NCBI GenBank assembly: GCA_021805985.1
Contig: JAJZDN010000036.1
Span: 1 to 39,751, forward strand
Length of the DNA stretch: 39,751 bases
Origin: Planctomycetota bacterium
GTDB lineage: Bacteria > Planctomycetota > Phycisphaerae > WQYP01
Direction of reading: 5' to 3'
Part shown: positions 32,797 to 39,751 of the stretch, piece after piece
Layout of the letters: each line of letters starts with the position of its first letter
How positions within the stretch are numbered: the first letter of the stretch is position 1
Notes under the pieces: model-generated
The model's database searches: none
Told to the model about the DNA's origin: nothing
The model's input: only the letters and a program-made list of their open reading frames with translations
Translations under genes and position numbers: made by a program

Positions 32797-35700
32797 CTAC
32801 TTAGAAGAGTGCGAAAGTTTTTCAAAATAGGCCTTCACGGGATCGGCGTAGCCTTTGGGCATGGCTCCGAGCATGGAGTCCGAAAGCTTGTGGAGGGTCT
32901 TGTGGCCGACCGTTGAGTTGTCAAAGGTTAAGCGTGATTCAGCCTGGTTGATGACCTTGGCCGTACTGAGGCTTTGCGTGGCTAATTTCTGATACAGCAG
33001 GGCGGTGTGGTAATGGTAGGCGTGCATGGCTTTTTGTGCATCCTGCATAAGCACGGCGGATTCTATGAGTTTGAAATTATTAAAACCCGCGGCCCGTAAC
33101 TGAATTCGCAGGCGATCGGTTTGATTCATCAGTTGTGCCTGAATTCCTGCCATGCGTTTGATATCTTTTTGCATGCCCAATGGGGCGGGGCCTTCCAAGC
33201 CTGCGCCGCCGTAGCCGGAGGCTTTTCCGCCGCCGGTGGCACCGCCCGGCGGCTGTTTGGACGAATCTTTTATCTGGCCGGAGCTGAATTGGTCACCGGT
33301 CAGTCGCGTAGGGGTGCGGCGGCCGCCCTTATCGGTTGCGGTGGCACCCACCATTTCGCCGCTGGCCCGGCCCTCACGCCCGGAGCCGCTGCGGCCCTGT
33401 ATTTCATCATTTTTGGGCATGGTATTACCAGTAACGCCCTGCGCGCTCATATCGCTGATCGGGCCGTCAAGAGCGCCCCATCCCAGGCCTTTATTCATGG
33501 AATCGTTCCATTTGCTCCCCAGAGATTCCATATCGCTGGTGAGGTCTTCTTCATGTTGCAGCAGCTTGCCGATCATATCGGAAAGCTCGGCGGGTAGTGG
33601 CGGGGCGGGGACATCATTTTGGGTGACCGGCTCTTCCATTTCCCATTTGGTGGTATCGGGCTTTTGCAGCAGCCATTTTTCAATATTGGAAGAGAGCTTC
33701 TTGGCGTCCTCGAGGCCTTCCTGTTCCAGCGGCGTGGCGATCTTCATGGCTTTGGCCGCTAAGGCTCCTTTCGCCATCGCTAAATCCACGTTCATCTGGG
33801 CGAGATCATCTTTTAACGACGCATTGGCCTGATCCTGCTCGGTGAGGTTGCTCATATTCACCAGCTTCTGATTGAGGAACTTCGACCATTTGTCTTCCAT
33901 GGCCTGGGCTTTAAGCAATTCCTTTTTATCTTTGGCGTCAAATTGATTGATCGGCTTTTGCGCCAGCTTCATGGACGTGTTCAGCACCCCGCGCTGCTGC
34001 TTTTCCAGTTTCTTCAATGCCAGTGCCAGTTGTCGCCATTGTTCCTTGCCTTGATCGGGAAAATTTGTGCCCTGATGCGATACCACAGAATCCACACTGC
34101 CGGCATTGGCACCGGCCATAGCCAGCAAGGCTTTAATGGCATTGAGGATATTAAGTTCGTGCATGTGAAGCTTGTGAAATTCCAACGGCACCGCCCCAGC
34201 GTCAGACACCAGGCCTAAGTCATCGGCACGGGCAACAGCCTCCGTCGCGTCTCCCTGCACAATAACATGCAGGGCCTGTTGAATGGTGTCCATGGAATGG
34301 ATGAATGGAAAATGTTTATAGGTGCTTTCCATATATTGCCGCAGATTCCGCTGACCGCCGGCAACCGCTGCGGCGGTTTTATGCACGGTCGTCAGCGGCG
34401 GCAACAGGTGGATGCCGTTGGCCAGGACAATCAACCCCTGCTGTTGTGCCAGCATTTTTTCCAGGCGATGTTCCAAACGTGCCCATCGGCTGCGACTTAG
34501 GGCGGAAGTTGCAGCGCTTTGCAACTTGATGGAATAGACGCGCCCAAACGTGGTCTGCGGGCCGTAGGCGGCCTGACCGAGGGTGATCTGCCTGTTATCT
34601 GTGGCTGTAAAGCGGTAGCGTACAGTTTGGCCAAGATGATATTTATCAGCGGGCAGTGCGAACAATTCACGAACGGTGGAAACCGTAGCGGGCTTGCCAT
34701 TTTCCGCATTCGGAATCTGCCATTGGCGAAACGCGGTAAATTTTCCACCATCGACAGCCATCTGCAACGTCATAGCGGTCAGGCCATAGTCATCGGTGGC
34801 CCTGGCCGCCATGGCAATGGTCGCGCCCGGAAGGGCAAAGACATCTTTGTGAGGTACCAGAACATGCACCAGGGGCGGTGCATCGGGCGTGACATGAACC
34901 ACAAGCCTGTCTGGGGCGGATGTAGAGGATGCGGGAAAGCGCTGCAGCGCGTTACCGTGCGAGTCATTAATCAGCCAATTATAATGCACGCTCTGATCAG
35001 CAATCCAGGATAGGGAAAATGTTTTTTGATTAGCGCTTCTCGCTGAAATTATTTTGCCACCCCGCATTTCCACCAACGCCGAGGCACCAATCACGGTGTG
35101 ATCCAGTGTTGCGGTCAGCGTGATTTTACTGCCGAAGGGAGCCGTAGCTGACGCGGAAGCCGCGTTAAATGCTTTGCCGGCAGCGGTGATGGTCTGGGGT
35201 GCTAACTGGGTATACGTGGGGGGGGTAATGTGAATCTGATATTGCTTAAGAGTAATTTTCGGTAGCACGGTCAGATGATACTTCAGGCTTTGTGTTCCAG
35301 CGGCTTGAACCATATACGTTAAATTTTCCGCCACACTTCCGAGATGAAAGCGGAATGTACTATTGTTGCGGCCAAAGACTACCATCGTCACTTTTTTCCG
35401 TAAGCCGCTATTGAAGTGGAGAAATAATGTCGTGGCGACAAGTTTGTGGCCCGGGGTATTGATGCGGGCCATGAAATCCACCGGCTCGCCGGCCAGAACG
35501 GTTTCATTACCCGGCTGGACATCCACAATCTGTGCGGCACCCTGCATGGGCACAAACTGCCCCGGTGCCGAAAGAACCGCCAAGCCGTGGGACATCTGGC
35601 TGTGAAAAAGCAGGGCCAGCAAGGCACAGATCAGGAAAATCACGCCGGCGCGGAGGCAGACTTTCCGTTGCTGCCGCCATGGGGCGATCTGCGAAAGTTG

Positions 35701-36180
35701 ATGAGTTTCAATGCTGCTGCTGATTTCCTTAAGCACCTGGGGAATCAGCACGCTGCGGGTATCCGGGGGGCTGGCGGCGGCCGGCGGAAGTTTTTCGAAT
35801 TCATCTGCCAGAAGAACGGCATTAATAAAATGATTGTTCAGCGGCAACTGCTGGGCAGCAGCCTGCTCTTCAACCCACCGGGCGATCTGCCCATAGGCGG
35901 GTCGCTTCCAGATCATGTCATGCAGGAACCACCAGTATCCCAACGCGATGGCCAGCGGAATGGCCGCCAGCAGCAGCCACACGGCCCAAGCCCCAAGATG
36001 AGATCCCAGAATGCCCGCTAATAATAGCGCCGCGGCTGTTACGGGTACCACCAGCGCCGCGAACCTGGCCAGCGCTCCAATGAACATGGCAACGCGGAAG
36101 CGGTTGCCCGCTTCCTCGAGCTTCTGGAGGATGTGATGAAAGTCTTCAGGTAACGCCCTGCCGGGACTTATGGCGGTCAT
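32797..36180 (-). CDS. second DUF4175-like giant coiled-coil membrane protein
   Basis: From the ATG at 36180 the product has 1127 residues. Two helices near 28-58 and 62-85 and a third near 170-192 match the N-terminus of the 11910 protein. A beta-rich region (about 195-545) follows with similar segments, such as PPTYTQLAPQ and VTPDAPPLVHVLVPH. After it comes mostly helical sequence with Lys/Leu/Met-rich coils. A Gly/Ser-rich linker lies near 930-1000 (SGSGREGRASGE, GGATGGGKASG), and a final helical part closes the protein. Both this and the 11910 protein thus share layout and probably descent. No MoxR or VWA gene accompanies this copy. Function unknown, probably envelope-structural. Confidence 0.8.
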   Translation of the reverse strand: MTAISPGRALPEDFHHILQKLEEAGNRFRVAMFIGALARFAALVVPVTAAALLLAGILGSHLGAWAVWLLLAAIPLAIALGYWWFLHDMIWKRPAYGQIARWVEEQAAAQQLPLNNHFINAVLLADEFEKLPPAAASPPDTRSVLIPQVLKEISSSIETHQLSQIAPWRQQRKVCLRAGVIFLICALLALLFHSQMSHGLAVLSAPGQFVPMQGAAQIVDVQPGNETVLAGEPVDFMARINTPGHKLVATTLFLHFNSGLRKKVTMVVFGRNNSTFRFHLGSVAENLTYMVQAAGTQSLKYHLTVLPKITLKQYQIHITPPTYTQLAPQTITAAGKAFNAASASATAPFGSKITLTATLDHTVIGASALVEMRGGKIISARSANQKTFSLSWIADQSVHYNWLINDSHGNALQRFPASSTSAPDRLVVHVTPDAPPLVHVLVPHKDVFALPGATIAMAARATDDYGLTAMTLQMAVDGGKFTAFRQWQIPNAENGKPATVSTVRELFALPADKYHLGQTVRYRFTATDNRQITLGQAAYGPQTTFGRVYSIKLQSAATSALSRSRWARLEHRLEKMLAQQQGLIVLANGIHLLPPLTTVHKTAAAVAGGQRNLRQYMESTYKHFPFIHSMDTIQQALHVIVQGDATEAVARADDLGLVSDAGAVPLEFHKLHMHELNILNAIKALLAMAGANAGSVDSVVSHQGTNFPDQGKEQWRQLALALKKLEKQQRGVLNTSMKLAQKPINQFDAKDKKELLKAQAMEDKWSKFLNQKLVNMSNLTEQDQANASLKDDLAQMNVDLAMAKGALAAKAMKIATPLEQEGLEDAKKLSSNIEKWLLQKPDTTKWEMEEPVTQNDVPAPPLPAELSDMIGKLLQHEEDLTSDMESLGSKWNDSMNKGLGWGALDGPISDMSAQGVTGNTMPKNDEIQGRSGSGREGRASGEMVGATATDKGGRRTPTRLTGDQFSSGQIKDSSKQPPGGATGGGKASGYGGAGLEGPAPLGMQKDIKRMAGIQAQLMNQTDRLRIQLRAAGFNNFKLIESAVLMQDAQKAMHAYHYHTALLYQKLATQSLSTAKVINQAESRLTFDNSTVGHKTLHKLSDSMLGAMPKGYADPVKAYFEKLSHSSK

Positions 36181-36204
36181 CGTGGACACCCCGAAACACA
36201 TACG

Positions 36205-36221
36205 TACTATCGGTAGTATAA
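36205..36221 (-). promoter_or_regulatory. possible operator/promoter of the second DUF4175-like gene
   Basis: TACTA-TCGG-TAGTA (36205-36218) is a perfect five-base inverted repeat that overlaps a TATACT box (36216-36221) on the minus strand, 36 bases before the ATG at 36180. No -35 box with normal spacing is clear. The intergenic region to 36423 also holds AT-rich sequence that may serve the divergent pseudopilin gene. Confidence 0.35.
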
Positions 36222-36422
36222 CGCGTGGCCAGGGGATTTGTTGTACAAAAATTATGCAAAATTATCAGACCCGATCGCCAAGGTCCATTATTGAATTATA
36301 CCTTCAGCATTCGTTTATGAGCATCCGAAGGATATGGTGGGAAACCGCATCGGCGTGCTCTATGGACGCTGTCTGCATAGGGAGAGCCGGGGCTTCAGGG
36401 CCTAAAGGCAGGAGACTCTTTT

Positions 36423-37664
36423 ATGTTCAGGCCGCGAAAAAGTCCGGGATTCTCGCTTGTTGAAATTCTCGTCACCATTACGATTATTTTACTATTAATC
36501 GCCATTATTGTGCCGGCCATGCGGAAGGCGCGGGAATTAGCCAATCGCACATCTTGCGCGGCGAATTTACTGACGTGGGGTCAAGCGTCACTGCTGTTTG
36601 CCAAGGATCATAGAGGATTTTTCCCGGCGGCATGGGGCTTTGGTAACGGAAACGCTCAAAGTTCGTTTCCTAAATATGGGATTTCCCAGGATCCGGTTAA
36701 TGGGTGCATTTTTCCCATGATTCTTAATAATGATCCCGTTGATGAAAATAACAGCCAATATGGTGCGGACTGGCGACGTTTCGGCACGCCTTACGCTACG
36801 TTTTTGCAATATGGCGGTACCGGAGTAACCACGGAAATGTCCGGCTTTGGTAATGCGGTCTCCAGCGCGTTAAGCGGCCCGGAAATTCCTTATATTTCCG
36901 GGCTTAATTCCGAGAAGTGGAGTTACACGGGTTATGATCCGACCACTTGGGGCTTGAACAACGGTTTAAGTAAAGCGGGCAAGCCCAGCACGTATGTAAG
37001 ATTGGCGCCTTGGATGATTTGTCCAAGCTCCAATTACCAGAGCACGCTTTATGCCGGCGATCAACCCGGGGACTGGGGATATTGGATTACAGATACTTAT
37101 ATGTACGTCGGCGGGACGGTGGATCGCACGCGAAACAGCTTTGCGCAAATGACCACAGGCCTGCCGAGAGGTTCACTGTTCGCCGGCCAGGGCATGGTTG
37201 AAACCAGTGGCTATAACGGCAACTTAACGCCGACATGGGGAAATCGTATCAATGAACCGGCCACAACCGATGAAGATTCGCCGCAGGCGATTTTGGCTGC
37301 TGACGCCGTCGCATGGGGCGGCAATAATCAGGAGCAAGACAACGAACCCATGAGCGGACAGGGCAATATGTATCTGATCAACCATCCTAGTTACAGCAAT
37401 CCGGATGTGCCGTCTTTCCAGAATATTTTATACGCCGACGGCCACGTCAATGGAATCAGTTATCCCACCTTTTATAATTACGCAACGGGGTCAAATTCCA
37501 ATAATCTCACCGCTTACAATTGGGCGATGGCCCACATGCCGCCGCTCAATGGCCGTCCGTCCCTGTTTTCCGGCTACACCGGCGGCAACAGTTATCTTAA
37601 TGTCTGGAACTACAACTGGGCAGGCTGGTATTTCTATTGGCCCAATCAGCCGGGGGGCGATTAA
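36423..37664 (+). CDS. type II secretion/pseudopilin-like protein
   Basis: A 413-residue protein with a class III signal: a short basic leader (MFRPRKSPG), then FSLVEI with Glu14 at +5, and a hydrophobic helix (about 15-34). Prepilin peptidase would cut after Gly9. The long C-terminal globular part is rich in Asn, Gly, Tyr and Trp and contains ILYADGHVNGISY, the DGH pattern usual near the C-terminus of the large pseudopilin-like families of Planctomycetota. AGGAG lies eight bases before the ATG. These proteins are abundant in the phylum and are usually not part of a classical secretion operon; none is seen here. Role probably surface or secretion related. Confidence 0.88.
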   Translation: MFRPRKSPGFSLVEILVTITIILLLIAIIVPAMRKARELANRTSCAANLLTWGQASLLFAKDHRGFFPAAWGFGNGNAQSSFPKYGISQDPVNGCIFPMILNNDPVDENNSQYGADWRRFGTPYATFLQYGGTGVTTEMSGFGNAVSSALSGPEIPYISGLNSEKWSYTGYDPTTWGLNNGLSKAGKPSTYVRLAPWMICPSSNYQSTLYAGDQPGDWGYWITDTYMYVGGTVDRTRNSFAQMTTGLPRGSLFAGQGMVETSGYNGNLTPTWGNRINEPATTDEDSPQAILAADAVAWGGNNQEQDNEPMSGQGNMYLINHPSYSNPDVPSFQNILYADGHVNGISYPTFYNYATGSNSNNLTAYNWAMAHMPPLNGRPSLFSGYTGGNSYLNVWNYNWAGWYFYWPNQPGGD

Positions 37665-37777
37665 TACTCTGCCGGGACGCCGTCGGCGTGCAATCTGCAC
37701 TGCGGTCCTGTGCCTGGGTGGATCGCGCTATGTTTTAATAACCAGCAACTTACCCAATCGGCGCGGCGGCGACAATG

Positions 37778-37803
37778 CTAATCAGGCATTCTAATCAGGC
37801 ATT
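37778..37803. repeat. 13-bp perfect tandem duplication
   Basis: CTAATCAGGCATT is repeated twice head-to-tail and ends on the last base of the minus-strand regulator's stop codon. It is probably a recent slippage duplication in the convergent intergenic region. Confidence 0.8.
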
Positions 37804-38987
37804 CAGCGCACGGATGGCAGCGGGCGCTGATCACGGTAGCGGCGGCGATAGGCGCCCGGCGCTACGCCGATTTTGTTACGGAATGTATGGGTAAAGTGTT
37901 CGTGGCTGTTGTAGCCGGATTCCGCAGCGATCCGCGGCAGCGGCCAATCTGTTTCGGCGAGCAGCCGCTTGGCCTGCTCCAGGTGCACGCGTTCAATTTC
38001 CGCATGAGGCGAATGGCCAATAAGTTTTTGAAACTGCCGTTCCATATTCCGCCGGGACATGGGAACAATTTGTAAAAGCTCCTTCACGCTTAAGGGCTTG
38101 CGGGCATGATTGCGAATAACCCGCATGACTTCCACCAGTTCCGGATCTTCGATGGCCAGGCTGTCTGAGCTGCGACGCGTAACAACACCAATCGGCGGCA
38201 CGACGATGCGTACTGCTTTTGTTTTTCGGCCTGCCATTAAATCCGCCAGCAGCACCGCCGCCTGATACCCGACCTGTTCAATGGGAACTGCAACACTGGA
38301 TAAAGGCGGATCCGCTAATTCGCAATTTATTTCATCATCATCGACACCGACAATCGCAACGTCTTCCGGTACGCGGACGCCAATGCGATAACAGGCGTCG
38401 GCAATCTGCCGGGCACGCCCGTCATGCCAACCTAATACCGCAACCGGCTTAAGCATCGATTTTACCCACTGTCCCAGTTCGCCCACATCGGCTTCGGTGC
38501 CGCCAGCATAGCGATGCAACCGTCGCGGCTCAAAAATCGAAACCGCCGCACCCGCCAGCGCCGCGCGGTCGGAAAATCCTTTCAGGCGCTTGTCTGCGGC
38601 GGCATGTCCGGCGGGCCCGGAAAATGCCAGGCGGCGAAAGCCCCGGGTTATAAAATAATCCGCGGCCATGGTGCCAATAGCCTCATCATCCGGTGTTACC
38701 TGGGGTAACGGGAGGCCGGGAATTACACCGCCGACATCCACAACTTCAATACCCCTTTTTTTCATAGCCAGTACTTTGTCCCGTCTCTGGTCATCCCATA
38801 CCTGCGCAATAACTCCATCGCCGCGCCAGGTGCGTAAATTGCCGATCGGAGCTACCACGCGCCGCGGCTCACCCATGAGCGTCCAGCGTTGATGCATTCG
38901 CAAATACCGCCCGACGCCGAGAATAACGTTGCGGCCATAATGCGAAAGATAATCCACGAGAATGCCAACTACCGGTTCATGATCCAT
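37803..38987 (-). CDS. XylR-type transcription regulator (LacI-like sensor with AraC DNA-binding domain)
   Basis: From ATG 38987 (GGAG eight bases upstream) the product has 394 residues. The N-terminal 275 residues form a periplasmic-binding-protein-like sugar sensor (for example VGILVDYLSHYGRNVILGVGRYL and GTMAADYFITRGFRRLAFSG). The C-terminal 100 residues are an AraC-type double helix-turn-helix with RRNMERQFQKLIGHSP and RIAAESGYNSHEHFTHTFR. This fusion is the XylR arrangement, used to sense sugars and activate catabolic genes. Many Planctomycetota carry numerous copies. It sits between the two pseudopilin genes, so its target may be the divergent gene at 39213 or an unlinked sugar locus. 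The ligand cannot be read from sequence. Confidence 0.9.
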   Translation of the reverse strand: MDHEPVVGILVDYLSHYGRNVILGVGRYLRMHQRWTLMGEPRRVVAPIGNLRTWRGDGVIAQVWDDQRRDKVLAMKKRGIEVVDVGGVIPGLPLPQVTPDDEAIGTMAADYFITRGFRRLAFSGPAGHAAADKRLKGFSDRAALAGAAVSIFEPRRLHRYAGGTEADVGELGQWVKSMLKPVAVLGWHDGRARQIADACYRIGVRVPEDVAIVGVDDDEINCELADPPLSSVAVPIEQVGYQAAVLLADLMAGRKTKAVRIVVPPIGVVTRRSSDSLAIEDPELVEVMRVIRNHARKPLSVKELLQIVPMSRRNMERQFQKLIGHSPHAEIERVHLEQAKRLLAETDWPLPRIAAESGYNSHEHFTHTFRNKIGVAPGAYRRRYRDQRPLPSVR

Positions 38988-39025
38988 GACGGGGTCTCCA
39001 TAGGTGCACGTGCGCTTATAGCGGG

Positions 39026-39077
39026 GCATTATACGGGAATTCAGCGTTGTCGCATTATCTTAAATTTTTTGCGCATT
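39026..39077 (+). promoter_or_regulatory. candidate XylR-type operator with direct repeats
   Basis: CGCATT occurs at 39051-39056 and 39072-39077, exactly 21 bases (two helical turns) apart and separated by AT-rich sequence; GCATTAT is also at 39026-39032. AraC-type regulators usually bind direct repeats at about this spacing. The site lies between the regulator gene (minus strand, 38987) and the pseudopilin gene (39213), so it may control either. The -10/-35 boxes are not obvious. Confidence 0.4.
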
Positions 39078-39212
39078 TACACCTAGCGGAAGGGGGGCCA
39101 GCGGTAGTAGACTTATTTCCAGATGGTTTGCAGAGGCTCGTGACAGTAACACGAGAAGGGCTGTAGCCCAACCTGTCTTGTTCTGAAAGAAGTGTTTTAA
39201 GGAGAACCCGCT

Positions 39213-39751
39213 ATGAAACGTCGCGCAATTTACAAAGGGCATCCGGCTTCAACGCGAGGTTTTACTCTCGTTGAACTGCTGGTGGTAATCTCGATCATCG
39301 CGTTGTTGATCGCGCTGTTGCTACCGGCGCTGGCGCGGGCGAAGGACTTGGCTTATAACATTTCTTGTCAAGCTAATATCCGGTCGCTGTGTCAGATCAC
39401 GGCGGAATATTCCGGGTCCAATCGGGGATTCTATCCGTTAATGCTTAATAATTGGTATGATCTTGAGTACAACCCCAATCCCGGGTTTGCGGTGCTGCGG
39501 GCCGGACCGAACAATAACGGAAGTTGGATTACGCCTTACGCCCAATGGGTCCTGGCACCCTATCTCTCCGCTGGCAAGTATGACTTGGACTGGAATAATC
39601 CCAGTTATTCCACCTACGCCCAAAAACTTACCGAGGGCGCGAACGGTAAAGAGTTACTGTCAAATGTTGTGGACGGGAGATTTTCAGGCGGCTGATTTCT
39701 TGATCCCGTCTTCGTAAATAATCCCGACGATAATATCCTTAATCTGTTCGG
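39213..39751 (+). CDS. pseudopilin-like protein, interrupted by in-frame TGA and cut by window end
   Basis: AAGGAG lies eight bases before the ATG. The leader MKRRAIYKGHPASTRG is followed by FTLVELLVVISIIALLIALLLPALARAK, a class III signal with Glu21 at +5 and a long helix. The frame ends at a TGA (39693-39695) after 160 residues. The same frame is then open to the window edge and reads FLDPVFVNNPDDNILNLF, which is protein-like. The family is normally 250-400 residues with a DGH motif near the end, missing here. So either a TGG-to-TGA change has split a longer gene, or the protein ends early. The gene at 36423 is a relative. Confidence 0.8.

Noticed and set aside
19637-39695. TGA read as tryptophan (alternative genetic code)
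   Set aside because: Many intact genes here end in TGA at the expected length, including both VWA genes, the DUF4175 gene at 11910 and the XylR-type regulator, so TGA is a stop in this genome.

Overview
The window looks like chromosomal DNA of a Planctomycetota bacterium, probably class Phycisphaerae. The evidence is the mix of genes: large MoxR/DUF58/VWA/DUF4175-type operon proteins, two pseudopilin-like proteins with N-terminal methylation motifs, a LacI-like/AraC fusion regulator of the XylR type, a HEAT-repeat lipoprotein, and many gene-poor stretches filled with degenerate dispersed repeats. Base composition is moderately GC-rich. The taxonomic call is inference; there is no rRNA gene in the window.

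Layout. (1) 1-4970: an accessory region with six small, unrecognised membrane proteins on the + strand, separated by a dispersed repeat family and ending in three tandem 92-bp hairpin units. (2) 5026-15452: an operon of MoxR ATPase, DUF58 protein, two membrane VWA/glutamine-amidotransferase-like proteins and a 1180-aa DUF4175-like coiled-coil protein. A MoxR ATPase with von Willebrand domain partners usually acts as a chaperone or envelope-stress module. (3) 15544-16072: a secreted Pro/Tyr-rich protein with its own terminator, on the minus strand. (4) 16505-20636: a decayed island bounded by two diverged ~0.4-0.55 kb repeats in inverted orientation. It holds a HEPN/MNT pair with a third small frame lacking an AUG, the tail of a PIN-domain protein, a MITE-like element, and a Sel1-repeat gene interrupted by one in-frame TGA. 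(5) 20667-28998: a minus-strand block of mostly housekeeping genes: GH79-like glycosidase, HflX, PdxA, riboflavin synthase, Fic protein, a DUF1189-like membrane protein, EF-P and tRNA-Glu(UUC). (6) 29148-32768: a + strand Mla-type lipid transport operon (HEAT lipoprotein, STAS, MlaE, MlaF, MlaD). (7) 32797-36180: a second DUF4175-like giant on the minus strand. (8) 36423-39751: two pseudopilin genes flanking a XylR-type regulator, the last one running into the window edge after an in-frame TGA.

How genes work together. Overlapping starts and stops support translational coupling in the VWA pair (9476), HEPN/MNT (18135-18151), ribE/pdxA (24909-24912) and the whole Mla set. The envelope is a recurring theme: MoxR/VWA/DUF4175, Mla transport, lipoprotein, secreted proteins and pseudopilins.

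The least explained parts are the inverted-repeat island, the tandem hairpins at 4561-4816, and the cluster of orphan membrane proteins. No CRISPR array, intact transposase or phage gene was seen. All functions are read from motifs by eye; no database search was run.
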